Shown here one piece after another: positions 1 to 8,849 of a DNA stretch of 64,000 nt (positions are counted from its first letter, which is position 1; each line of letters begins with the position of its first letter). The notes under the pieces are model-generated. The model searched no databases. It was given only the letters and a program-made list of their open reading frames with translations, and was not told where the DNA came from. This stretch comes from CAZSNT01 sp964607765 (lineage in GTDB: Bacteria > Verrucomicrobiota > Lentisphaeria > Oligosphaerales > JABHEG01), in assembly GCA_964607765.1 (NCBI GenBank), contig CAZSNT010000035.1:3974-67973 (forward strand). The letters run 5' to 3'. The position numbers and the translations under genes are program-made.

Positions 1-1530
1 TCAGCCGGCATGAAATACCTCGTGATCACGGCAAAGCACCATGATGGGTTCGCACTCTTCAAATCAGCTCACCCGTTCAATGCCGTGGATGCAACGCCGT
101 TTGGGCGCGACATCATCGCGGAACTGGCCGCGGCCTGCGACAAAGGCGGCATCAGGTTCTGTGTCTACTACTCGCAGAGGCAGGACTGGAGCCATCCCGA
201 CGGGACCTGGAACGAATGGCCGGACCAGTTTCCTGTACCCGTGGAGAAACGCGGCTATGACTTCAGCCGCTGCATGAACGAGAAGAGCATTCCGCAGGTG
301 AAGGAATTGCTGACCCAGTACGGCCCGATCGGTCTGGTCTGGTTCGACACCCCACATGACTCCACGCCGGAACAGAGCCGGACCTTCAGAGACCTGGTGC
401 ATGACTTGCAGCCTGAATGTCTTGTGTGCAGCCGTGTCGGCAACGGGTACGGCGACTATACCAGTCTCGACGACAATGGGTCCCTGTACTGCGGCAGCAG
501 GAATCTCGATGGAGAAATCCCAGCCACGATGAACCACACATGGGGGTACAAGAGCACTGACCACGATTGGATGAACGTTGAGGATGCGCTGCACTCATTG
601 ATCCATTCCGTTGCCAATGGATGCAATTACCTGCTCAATGTGGGGCCCAAGGGCGACGGTCAGATCCCTGAAGAGAGCGTCGAGCGTCTCAAGGCCATGG
701 GGGAGTGGATGCACGTCAACGGCGAGGCCGTATATGGTGCAGGTATGGCGCCGTTCCCGAACCCGTTCTCGCATGGGGTGATAACAGCAAAGGGAGACAG
801 CCTCTACTTGATCTGCTCGGAATGGCCTGGCTCTGAGGTCGTGCTTCGGGGACTCAAGACAAAAGTCTTGAACGCTGTGTTGCTGGCGGATCCCAACCGC
901 AGCATCGAGTGCCATCAGGAACGACACAGCGACGGCCTGGTTGTGCACGGCTTGCGGATCTCCAACCTGCCGCCGGCTCCTCCCGAAGGGCGTTTCCCGG
1001 TAATCAAACTTGAGCTTGCGGGTAAACCGGAGGCCGAACAGGTGACCGCGGCCTCAGGTGACGGCACAATTCATCTGTTTGCCGGCTGTGCAGATATTGA
1101 GAGGTCGGAAGGGAGCAAACTCACCGTTGACGAGGCAAGCGGAGTCCCCGAAGCGTTCCACGAGAACAGCGGATCGTTGAGCTGGACGTTCGCTGTTGAA
1201 CGGCCTGGGACGTACTGCCTTGAAGCCCTGACCAACCGTCGCCGAGCGCATCCGTGGATCGCCGGGGTGTTGGTAGAGATAGAGACAGACGCCGGCGTAT
1301 TGAAGGCAGAGCTGAAACCGGACCGCGCATTGGACAATCTCCAGAAGCACTACCATCCGGAGACGATCAGTGAGATCGGCGACATCGAGTTCTCGGCCGC
1401 CGGGATGCACCGGCTGTGCCTTCGCGTAGCTGATATGCCTAAGGACAAGGAAACGCTGGCATGTTTCTGGGGCAAGGAAGAGAAGCGAACCGTCAAGCTG
1501 GTCGAGCTCCGGCTATTGCCTCAACACTGA
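1..1530 (+). CDS. Alpha-L-fucosidase, GH29 family (5' end outside window)
   Basis: The reading frame is open from base 1, so the true start and roughly the first 80-90 residues lie to the left. 509 residues are visible. The GH29 substrate-pocket motif KHHDGF lies just inside the edge (about bases 31-51). The WFD strand carrying the expected catalytic nucleophile Asp is encoded at 340-348. Family members hydrolyse terminal alpha-L-fucose with retention of configuration. After about residue 340 a beta-rich C-terminal domain follows, resembling the tail of the second GH29 gene at 22169. Whether it is exported cannot be judged without the N-terminus. The next gene starts 75 bases downstream on the same strand. 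Family call is secure; the exact linkage and any sulfated-fucose preference are unknown. Confidence 0.9.
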   Translation, partial: SAGMKYLVITAKHHDGFALFKSAHPFNAVDATPFGRDIIAELAAACDKGGIRFCVYYSQRQDWSHPDGTWNEWPDQFPVPVEKRGYDFSRCMNEKSIPQVKELLTQYGPIGLVWFDTPHDSTPEQSRTFRDLVHDLQPECLVCSRVGNGYGDYTSLDDNGSLYCGSRNLDGEIPATMNHTWGYKSTDHDWMNVEDALHSLIHSVANGCNYLLNVGPKGDGQIPEESVERLKAMGEWMHVNGEAVYGAGMAPFPNPFSHGVITAKGDSLYLICSEWPGSEVVLRGLKTKVLNAVLLADPNRSIECHQERHSDGLVVHGLRISNLPPAPPEGRFPVIKLELAGKPEAEQVTAASGDGTIHLFAGCADIERSEGSKLTVDEASGVPEAFHENSGSLSWTFAVERPGTYCLEALTNRRRAHPWIAGVLVEIETDAGVLKAELKPDRALDNLQKHYHPETISEIGDIEFSAAGMHRLCLRVADMPKDKETLACFWGKEEKRTVKLVELRLLPQH

Positions 1531-1605
1531 GTGCCCGGGATGCCAAGACGTCATCGGATCACGTGACCGTCATTCCGACGGGCGACAACCTCAGAGGGTC
1601 GTTTC

Positions 1606-4600
1606 ATGAAGCACACGGTCAGCCTTGGAATCGCCTTACTGTTTGTCATGTCGCTACATGCGGACCAGGCCCTGATCGACAGGTCGGGCATCTCGGGCGG
1701 CCTGCTGGTGCGGATCGGCGCCCACGACGCCAGGGAACTGGCCACGCCCCAGATCACCAACAGGTTCGTCGTCCACGTGCTCGACACGGATGCGACCAAG
1801 GTCGCAGCAGCTCGTGCGGCGTGCAAGGGCGAATTGTACGGCCGGGTCAGCGCTGACACGTTCGACGGCAGATCTCTGCCGTACGCCGAGAACCTGGTGA
1901 ACCTGTTCATCGCGGACACGAGAGGCGACATTCCCGATGCGGAGATTCGCCGCGTGCTGGCGCCGGGGGGCATCGCTTTCATAGAGGGCGACAGGCTCCT
2001 GAAACCGACGCCTTCGAACACCGACGAATGGACCCACTATCTGCATGGGCCGGACAACAATGCGGTGGCCAGCGACGCGATGGTCGGTCCGCCGCGACAC
2101 CTGCAGTGGGTGGGACCGCCGCGCTGGACGCGCGATCATCACATCCTCAACAGCGTCAGTTCCGTCGTCACCGCCGGAGGACGCCTCTTCTTTATCCTCG
2201 ACGAGGCCACCGGACGCGACCTGAACGCGCCGGGGGAATGGGCGTTGATCGCGCGGGACGCTTACAACGGCATCGATCTGTGGCGCGTGCCCATGGGGTC
2301 CTGGGCCCACCACAGGTTCCGATTCCGGTCCGGCCCGCCCCAACTCCCTCGGCTGCTGGTGGCGTCAAAGCAGCACGTGTATGCGCCGCTTGGGCTCAGC
2401 GAACCGGTGTCACAGCTCGACGCACGGTCGGGGGACGTGCTGCGCACGTTCGAGGCGACGACCGGTGCCGAGGAAATCCTGTTGCTCGACGGGACGCTCC
2501 TGGTGCTCAAGAGTGCTCCGGTAGCCACGCATGCGGCGAAGCACCCCAAGTTCAAGGGCGTCTACGCCCAGCCGCGGAACAAGGCGATTGTCTCTGTGGA
2601 CACCAGGACCGGGAAGACGCAGTGGTCCATGCCGCTTGTCGGCAGCGTCCGCGCTGAGACGCTGGCAGCCGATGACGGGAATGTGTTTGTCCAGGTCGAC
2701 CAACAGGTGATCTGCCTTGATCGCGCCTCCGGCAAGGAGCGCTGGCGTCACGGCGAGGCGGCCAACGCCGCGACAGCCGTGCCGACAAAGAAGCCAAAAA
2801 CGCGGAAGCCTCCAGGGCTGAGCTTCGGCACACACGTTCTGGTCGTGTCGGATGGCGTTGTCCTGTGCCGGCTGGGCGCGGAGCTGGTCGCCATCGATGC
2901 CGAGAGGGGGGAGAGACTGTGGTCCACAAAGGGGGGACAGGGCTTTCACGCGCCCCTGGACGTGTTCGTCATTGACGGCAGCGTCTGGACCGGCAGCCAC
3001 CCCTCTGATTCGACCGCACCGCCGCCGGTGGCGGATTTCAGTGTCCAGCGCGACCTGAAGACGGGCAAGGTCCTGTCGCGCAACTCCACCATGGTCGACC
3101 TGCAGAGCGCGGGGCATCATCACCGGTGTTACCGCAACAAGGCGTCGACGCATTACATCATTTCCGGAAAGCGCGGGGTCGAGATGCTCCACGTCACGGG
3201 CGACAACCACTCCCGAGACAACTGGATCCGCGGCACCTGCCAATACGGGATCATGCCGGCCAACGGTCTGGTATACGCGCCGCCGCACTCCTGCGGGTGC
3301 TACCCGGAGTCGATGGTGCGCGGCTTCCACGCCATGGCAGCCAGGCGCAGCCGCGAGCTCGAGTACAGGTCGCGGGCCGCGGAGAGGGGGCCGGCCTACG
3401 GCAAGACCGACGGTGCGGTCGCCGCGCTGACAGATGCGGCCTGGCCGACGCTCCGGGGAGATGCACGGCGGACCGGCACCGTGGCGACCGAGCTCCCCGG
3501 CAGCCCGTCGCAAGCCTGGACAACGTCGATCGGCGGGCAGCTGTCCCAGCCCGTGGTCGCCGGAGACATGCTTCTGGTTTCCGCCGTCGACCGACACGCC
3601 GTGTATGCGCTCGACGCCAAGTCGGGCAAAGAGCGCTGGTCACGGACCGTCGGCGGGCGGGTCGACTCACCGCCGACCATTCACCAGGGGTTGTGCTTGT
3701 TCGGCTGTACGGATGGATACGTCTACTGCCTGCGTCTGCGCGATGGGGCGTTGGTATGGCGGTTCCTCGCCGCCCGCACGGATCGGCGCACGATTGCCTG
3801 GGGCCAACTCGAGTCGCTCTGGCCTGTGCACGGGAGCGTCCTGATCCAGAACGGTCTCGCGTATGTGTCCGCCGGCCGCTCGACTTGGTTCGATCACGGT
3901 ATCGACTTGTACGCGCTCTCACCTGAGACCGGCGAGGTCGCACACCACACCCAGTTCGAGACGAAGCCGCCCAAGTTCGGCAAGGGGAAAAGGGACGAGC
4001 AGCTCACAGCGAGGGCGGAGGAGTTCAAGAAGTCGATCCTCGCCAAAACAGCGCGCGGCTCAAGTCGCGCGGACTATAAGACGTTTGCGCAGAGCGACCG
4101 ATCAGTTTCGTTCTCCATGGCCGGCGGCACCATCTCGGATGTCCTGGTCAGTGACGGGAGCGACGTATTCATGCACCAAGTCCGGTTCAACAGCCGGTTG
4201 GAGAGGCAGGCGGAACGGGCTCGGCACCTGATGGCCACCGGCGGGTTCCTGCACGACCCGAGTGAAGAATCGCGCCTGCACTGGGTCGTTGGCGACGGCG
4301 ACTTCAGCCAGTATCCCCTGCCCTACCCTCGTTACGTTGGCACCGGCGAGAAGAACCCGGCCTGTGGCCTTATCCTCGCCTACACCGCGGACACCGCCTG
4401 GGCGATCCTGCGCGCCCGACGCTACAGCAAAGTGTTCGACTGCAACCTGGTCGCTTTCGACCTGAAGAACAACGCCCAGGCCTGGCAGGCGCCGCTCGGC
4501 AAGTTCATCGCCCGGTCCATTCTCAAGGCCGGCGACCGCCTGATCGTCTGCGGCATACAGAATGGCAAGAGCGTGCTGCAGCTTCACGTTGCAGCCAACG

Positions 4601-4716
4601 GCAAGCTCCAGGCCACCGTGCCCTTGGCGCAGCCGCCCGTGTGGGACGGCGTCGCCGCCGCCCACGGCCGCCTCTATCTCGCGATGGCCGATGGCAGGAT
4701 CACCTGCCTGGAATGA
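1606..4716 (+). CDS. Exported PQQ-type beta-propeller protein with degenerate methyltransferase-like N-terminus
   Basis: 1036 residues. A signal peptide (about residues 1-19, MKHTVSLGIALLFVMSLHA) is followed by a Rossmann-like region (about 25-140) that aligns with the SAM-methyltransferase-like N-termini of the proteins at 34985 and 38239. Here the glycine-rich SAM motif is lost (IGAHDA instead of VGCGDG), so methyl transfer is unlikely. The rest is a PQQ-like propeller with repeated strands of the type LDxxSGKExW. A signature near residue 504, HHHRCYRNKA, and a following RGTCQYGIMPxNGLxYxPxH segment rich in Cys and His are shared with the two paralogues. Function is unknown. Family members are often annotated BamB-like or outer-membrane-assembly-like, but nothing here supports that role. 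It sits between a fucosidase and sulfatases. Confidence 0.75.
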   Translation: MKHTVSLGIALLFVMSLHADQALIDRSGISGGLLVRIGAHDARELATPQITNRFVVHVLDTDATKVAAARAACKGELYGRVSADTFDGRSLPYAENLVNLFIADTRGDIPDAEIRRVLAPGGIAFIEGDRLLKPTPSNTDEWTHYLHGPDNNAVASDAMVGPPRHLQWVGPPRWTRDHHILNSVSSVVTAGGRLFFILDEATGRDLNAPGEWALIARDAYNGIDLWRVPMGSWAHHRFRFRSGPPQLPRLLVASKQHVYAPLGLSEPVSQLDARSGDVLRTFEATTGAEEILLLDGTLLVLKSAPVATHAAKHPKFKGVYAQPRNKAIVSVDTRTGKTQWSMPLVGSVRAETLAADDGNVFVQVDQQVICLDRASGKERWRHGEAANAATAVPTKKPKTRKPPGLSFGTHVLVVSDGVVLCRLGAELVAIDAERGERLWSTKGGQGFHAPLDVFVIDGSVWTGSHPSDSTAPPPVADFSVQRDLKTGKVLSRNSTMVDLQSAGHHHRCYRNKASTHYIISGKRGVEMLHVTGDNHSRDNWIRGTCQYGIMPANGLVYAPPHSCGCYPESMVRGFHAMAARRSRELEYRSRAAERGPAYGKTDGAVAALTDAAWPTLRGDARRTGTVATELPGSPSQAWTTSIGGQLSQPVVAGDMLLVSAVDRHAVYALDAKSGKERWSRTVGGRVDSPPTIHQGLCLFGCTDGYVYCLRLRDGALVWRFLAARTDRRTIAWGQLESLWPVHGSVLIQNGLAYVSAGRSTWFDHGIDLYALSPETGEVAHHTQFETKPPKFGKGKRDEQLTARAEEFKKSILAKTARGSSRADYKTFAQSDRSVSFSMAGGTISDVLVSDGSDVFMHQVRFNSRLERQAERARHLMATGGFLHDPSEESRLHWVVGDGDFSQYPLPYPRYVGTGEKNPACGLILAYTADTAWAILRARRYSKVFDCNLVAFDLKNNAQAWQAPLGKFIARSILKAGDRLIVCGIQNGKSVLQLHVAANGKLQATVPLAQPPVWDGVAAAHGRLYLAMADGRITCLE

Positions 4717-4778
4717 CCGCGCCGCCGTCAACGGGGAGCCGCCGCCGGCACCGACAAGAACCCAAAGGAGCCCGTTCC

Positions 4779-4913
4779 GTGGAGCAGCAGAGGCCCAACA
4801 TCATCTACATCCTCGCCGACGACATGGGCTATGGCGACATGGGATGCAACAACCCCGACTCCAAGATCCCGACCCCGAATAGGGCCTATGTGGGCAGGAG
4901 GGCCAAACAATGA
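4779..4913 (+). pseudogene. 5' stub of a sulfatase gene
   Basis: A GTG start at 4779, preceded by AAAGGAG at 4764-4770, opens 44 codons. The first 34 read as a textbook sulfatase N-terminus: PNIIYILADDMGYGDMGCNN and then IPTPN, which in intact sulfatases continues into IDRLA. Here the homology stops abruptly at PN. The frame then runs into the leader of the next sulfatase and ends at 4913, overlapping the ATG at 4910. There is no active-site Cys and no body, so this is the remnant of a deleted or replaced sulfatase and not a functional gene. Confidence 0.75.
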
Positions 4914-6382
4914 TCAACAGGATAACACTGCTGTTTGCCGCATTGCACCTTATCTGTGCGGGAGCTGAAGCAGAATCACTCAAAGGCACGCGTCCCAATA
5001 TTATTCTGGTGATGACGGATGACCAGGGATCGGATCTGTCCTTTACCGGACACCCGATTGTGAAAACACCGAATATTGACCGGTTGGCTGAACAGTCGTT
5101 ACGACTGAATGATTTTCATGTCAGCCCGACATGTTCGCCAACGCGTGCGGCGCTGATGAGCGGAAGGCATGAATTCAAGAATGGTGTAACACATACCCAT
5201 TACGAACGTGAGCTTATGGCACTCTCCACAACGACCTTTCCGCAGATTCTGCGGCAGGCCGGTTATGAGACCGGGATTTTCGGGAAATGGCACCTCGGGG
5301 ATTTTGAGGAATATCAGCCTGGCAGACGCGGGTTCTCGGAAGTCTTCATCCATGGAGGGGGAGGGATAGGACAGAAGAATCCGAGTAGCTGTGCAGACTT
5401 CCCCCCAAACCGAGGGGAAGGATGCTATTTCGATAACGTATTGCTCCACAACGGCACCGTTGTCAAGACCAAGGGATACTGCACTGATGTCTTCTTCCTG
5501 GGGGCTCTGGGATGGATCAAAGAGAAACTCACATCTCAAGAACCGTTCTTCGCCTTTATATCCACGAATGCGCCGCATGCGCCTATGATTGCACCGGAAG
5601 CATCTATCAAGCGCGTTCTTGCGCGGACGGGTGGCAAGAAGATCACCGGAGCCGTGAAACGCCTGGCCATGATAGAAAACATAGATGACAATTTCGGACT
5701 GATGATGCGGAAACTGGGAGAATGGGGCGGGTTAGATAACACTCTCATCATATTCACTAGTGACAATGGTGCTGCGCTGGGTAAGAGGAATCAAAGGAGC
5801 AAGGTGTGGAATGCCGGGTATCGGTCGGGGAAGGGAACTCCTGGAGAGGGGGGAACACATGTGCCTTGTTTTTGGTACTGGAAGGGGATTCTTCAGGCGA
5901 GGGAAGTTGGTGCGCTGACAGCCCACATTGACCTCTATAGGACGTTCTGCGACTTGGCCGGAGCAACAATTCCCGAAGGGATTCAGGAATTGGACGGTCG
6001 CAGCCTGCTGCCACTTCTGGAAAGCCCTGATGCCGAATGGGAAGACCGTATGCTGTTTGTTCATGTAGGCCGTTGGGGGAAAGGCCGGGAACCACGGAGA
6101 AATGACTCGTATGCGGTACGTACGCAACGCTGGCGCATGGTGGGGAAAGAGCTCTACGACATTTCAAACGACCCCTACGAGAAAGAGGATGTATCCGCAC
6201 AACATCCGGAAGTTCTTGATCGTCTCAATGCTGCCTACATGGAATGGTGGAAAGAAGTTCTTCCGCTGATGGTCAACGAGAAGCGTGAATTCAAAGAAGA
6301 AGCCCCTCCCTGTTTCAAGCAGTACAACAGACAGGAAAAGACAAAGGGCATTCCGGAATGGGTTCCGCCTGAGATTGAATAA
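4910..6382 (+). CDS. Secreted sulfatase (formylglycine-dependent, arylsulfatase type)
   Basis: 490 residues with a signal peptide (about 1-21). Metal ligands sit in MTDDQG near residue 36. The C-x-P-x-R signature CSPTR is at 75-79, where Cys75 would be converted to formylglycine by a maturase. GKWHLG, NAPHAP and the late metal motif TSDNGA are all present, so the catalytic set looks complete. It should remove sulfate esters from the glycan outside the cytoplasm. It resembles the sulfatase at 33198, including the glycine-rich stretch after GKWHLGD. Base composition is clearly lower in GC than its neighbours: 29 of 60 bases in row 5041-5100, against 39 of 60 in row 2881-2940. This suggests later acquisition. 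The start follows an AGGAGGG Shine-Dalgarno sequence. Sulfated position and sugar are not predictable. Confidence 0.93.
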   Translation: MINRITLLFAALHLICAGAEAESLKGTRPNIILVMTDDQGSDLSFTGHPIVKTPNIDRLAEQSLRLNDFHVSPTCSPTRAALMSGRHEFKNGVTHTHYERELMALSTTTFPQILRQAGYETGIFGKWHLGDFEEYQPGRRGFSEVFIHGGGGIGQKNPSSCADFPPNRGEGCYFDNVLLHNGTVVKTKGYCTDVFFLGALGWIKEKLTSQEPFFAFISTNAPHAPMIAPEASIKRVLARTGGKKITGAVKRLAMIENIDDNFGLMMRKLGEWGGLDNTLIIFTSDNGAALGKRNQRSKVWNAGYRSGKGTPGEGGTHVPCFWYWKGILQAREVGALTAHIDLYRTFCDLAGATIPEGIQELDGRSLLPLLESPDAEWEDRMLFVHVGRWGKGREPRRNDSYAVRTQRWRMVGKELYDISNDPYEKEDVSAQHPEVLDRLNAAYMEWWKEVLPLMVNEKREFKEEAPPCFKQYNRQEKTKGIPEWVPPEIE

Positions 6383-6440
6383 CCCGAGGACTGCGCGCAT
6401 GTCGCCTGGATATAGAAGAGCTGTACTTCGGGACTGTTCA

Positions 6441-6467
6441 GCGATTACGGACATCCCGGATCACGGG
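6441..6467. repeat. Possible degenerate short repeat in the 6383-6496 gap
   Basis: This spacer contains the words ATTACGGA and GGATCACGG. The same words recur in the hairpin at 14551-14621 and inside the inserted element of the lyase gene near 55381-55398. It may be a decayed member of the same repeat family. The remainder of the gap shows no gene. The evidence is only short shared words. Confidence 0.3.
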
Positions 6468-6496
6468 GTGACCCTCGACACGGAGAATCAATAGCC

Positions 6497-8803
6497 ATGG
6501 ACAAACTGGAAACCAGGCTATACGCAAAGCACATCCGGCCGGATACGGGGACGCGCTCGGAGTGCGATCTGTATGCCAACACATATCCCGGGCCAAGTTG
6601 GCCTTTCGGCCTGGTTCAGCCCGGGCCGGACAACATCACGGGTGAAATTTTCGGGTGTGGCTACTCGTGTGAGCTGCGATTCATTGAGGGTTTCTCAATG
6701 ATCCGCATGAGCGGGACCGGCTGGTACGGGGAGTTTGGCAACTTCCTGGTCATGCCGACCACGGGCCCATTGAACACGTATCGCGGTTCCGGAAGAGAGC
6801 TCAAACAGGATCGTCAAGTTCCGCCGAGCTGGCACTCGGAGTTCTTCCATCCCGACGAGACCATCCTGCCCGGGTACTACGGTGTGTTGCTCCATCGCTA
6901 CAATATCTACTCCGAAGTTACGGCAGCGCGGCATTGCGGGATGATGCGGTTCACCTTTCCGAAGGATGAGCTCAGCCGGATTCAGATCGACCTTTCCCGG
7001 CGTATTGGCGGCACCTCCACAGAACAGGAAGTGGCTGTAGTTGACAGCAATGCCATAGAAGGTTGGATGCGCTGCGGACCGGAAGGCGGCGGCATGGGGA
7101 ACGGACATCCCAAGGATCTCAAGTATACGGTCTATTTCCGCGCCGAGTTCAGTAAGCCCCTGGTGGCATTTGGCACTTGGGAGATTGATTTCCCTGAAGC
7201 GCCGAGGCGGGATCGTCTGTTCATCGAGAGCAAGGAGTACGCGGAGCTCTGCCTTAACGCAGACGTGTTCCCAGGCAGAGCTGCGGCTCACGGGCAGCAT
7301 GTGGGGTTCTACACTGAATTCCAGACAGAGAAGGATGAGCAGGTGCTGCTCAAGGTCGGCATTTCCTTCGTCGACATTGAGGGGGCCCGCGCCAACCTGC
7401 GGACAGAGATTCCTCACTGGGACTTTGATCTTGTCCGACGACAGGTTGTTGAGGCATGGGACGAGGAGCTTTCCGGCCTGGAAATTGGAGGTGCTACGGA
7501 ACATGATCGCTCGGTGGCGGCCACGGCACTCTACCATTGCTGCCTGGACCCGCGCCGGATAGATGATTGCGACGGTCGCTTTGTCGATGGCAACGGCAAT
7601 GTAAGGAAGGTCGCCGAGTTCTTGCCTCGGACAGTTTTCAGCGGCTGGGATGCTTTCAGAAGCTATGTCCCGCTGATGACGTTGCTGAATCCGGAGATGG
7701 TCAATGACCAGGTAAACACCCTTCTGGATGTGGCTGAAACGACCAACAAGGGGCTTCCAAAGTGGGAGTTAATGGGTATTGACATCGAGTGCATGGTCGG
7801 TGACCCAGCTGTCGGGACTATTGTCGATGCCTACATGAAGGGAATCCGGGATTTCGACGTTGAGTTGGCGTACCAGCTCTGCCTGGAAACAGCCTTTGGT
7901 CCCCGGACCCATCGTGATGACTGGAAACGATACGGCGAGCTCGGCTACTGCCCGAACCGTGTATCGACGACACTTGAGAACTGCTATTTCGACTGGTGCA
8001 TCTGCCAGTTTGCCAGAGCGCTGTGCCGGAGGGGCGATGTTCAGGCTTTGCTGCCGCATCAGAAGAACTATCAGAATATATACTGCCCGGAAGTTGGCCT
8101 CATGCGGGCAAGAGATGAAGAGGGAAACTGGCTTCCTTGGAAAGGCCCCACGACATTCGGCCAGGGATGCATTGAGTCGAATCCACTGCAGCAGACGTTC
8201 TTTGTTCCCCATGACCCTGTCGGATTGATGGAGCTCATGGGCAAAGACCGTTTCTTCAATACGCTGGAAGACATGTTTGCCAAGACCCCGGCAAGCTGCT
8301 TCTGGAATCCCTACTACAATCATTCCAACGAACCCGTACATCAGTTGATCTACATCTTCTGCTGTACCGGGCGCCCATGGCTGGCTCAGAAATGGAGCCG
8401 GTCAGTTCTCAGACATGCTTACGGACTGGGCCCGGAAGGGCTCTGCGGCATGGATGACGTCGGTCAGCTCTCTGCCTGGTATCTGCTCAGCGCCATGGGA
8501 ATACACCCCTTCTGTACCGCCAGCAACATCTACTGCATAGGCAGCCCTCTGTTCAAGGAGACCGTCTTACAGCTGAATCCAAGATTCCATGAGGGCGATG
8601 CATTACGGATTCTCGCGCACAGCAATTCGGATGACAACATCTATGTACAGAGCGCAACCATCAATGGACGGGCTCTGAACCGGGCATGGGTCACCTATGA
8701 CGAACTTACCTCAGGAAGTGAGATCGAGTTTCAGATGGGACCTGAGCCGAACGAAGAGTGGGGCAGCGCACCTGAGACTTGGCCGAGTGTTCTCATAAGA
8801 TGA
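6497..8803 (+). CDS. GH92 family exo-alpha-mannosidase-type enzyme
   Basis: 768 residues without a signal peptide, typical length for GH92. The N-terminal beta-sandwich carries the family hallmark TYPGPSWPFGLVQPGPDN. The (alpha/alpha)6 catalytic domain carries KWELMGIDIECMVGD (about residue 421). It also has HSNEPVHQ (about 611, with the expected acid Glu) and GMDDVGQLSAWYLLSAMG (about 653, with the expected base Asp). Characterised GH92 enzymes are Ca-dependent inverting alpha-mannosidases. Cys replaced by Val in the DDxGQ motif suggests an offshoot subfamily, so the sugar specificity is uncertain. It is closely related to the copy at 30812, and the conserved N-terminal alignment supports this start. 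It lies between a sulfatase and two URO-D-like genes. Confidence 0.9.
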   Translation: MDKLETRLYAKHIRPDTGTRSECDLYANTYPGPSWPFGLVQPGPDNITGEIFGCGYSCELRFIEGFSMIRMSGTGWYGEFGNFLVMPTTGPLNTYRGSGRELKQDRQVPPSWHSEFFHPDETILPGYYGVLLHRYNIYSEVTAARHCGMMRFTFPKDELSRIQIDLSRRIGGTSTEQEVAVVDSNAIEGWMRCGPEGGGMGNGHPKDLKYTVYFRAEFSKPLVAFGTWEIDFPEAPRRDRLFIESKEYAELCLNADVFPGRAAAHGQHVGFYTEFQTEKDEQVLLKVGISFVDIEGARANLRTEIPHWDFDLVRRQVVEAWDEELSGLEIGGATEHDRSVAATALYHCCLDPRRIDDCDGRFVDGNGNVRKVAEFLPRTVFSGWDAFRSYVPLMTLLNPEMVNDQVNTLLDVAETTNKGLPKWELMGIDIECMVGDPAVGTIVDAYMKGIRDFDVELAYQLCLETAFGPRTHRDDWKRYGELGYCPNRVSTTLENCYFDWCICQFARALCRRGDVQALLPHQKNYQNIYCPEVGLMRARDEEGNWLPWKGPTTFGQGCIESNPLQQTFFVPHDPVGLMELMGKDRFFNTLEDMFAKTPASCFWNPYYNHSNEPVHQLIYIFCCTGRPWLAQKWSRSVLRHAYGLGPEGLCGMDDVGQLSAWYLLSAMGIHPFCTASNIYCIGSPLFKETVLQLNPRFHEGDALRILAHSNSDDNIYVQSATINGRALNRAWVTYDELTSGSEIEFQMGPEPNEEWGSAPETWPSVLIR

Positions 8804-8849
8804 TCGGCCAACGAGGGCGAACAATGATCCATATAAGGACATATGACCA

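Noticed and set aside
1606..4716. True PQQ-dependent alcohol dehydrogenase
   Set aside because: The propeller fold is similar, but the catalytic Asp and the disulfide and calcium motifs of quinoprotein dehydrogenases were not recognised, and the N-terminal domain is foreign to them.
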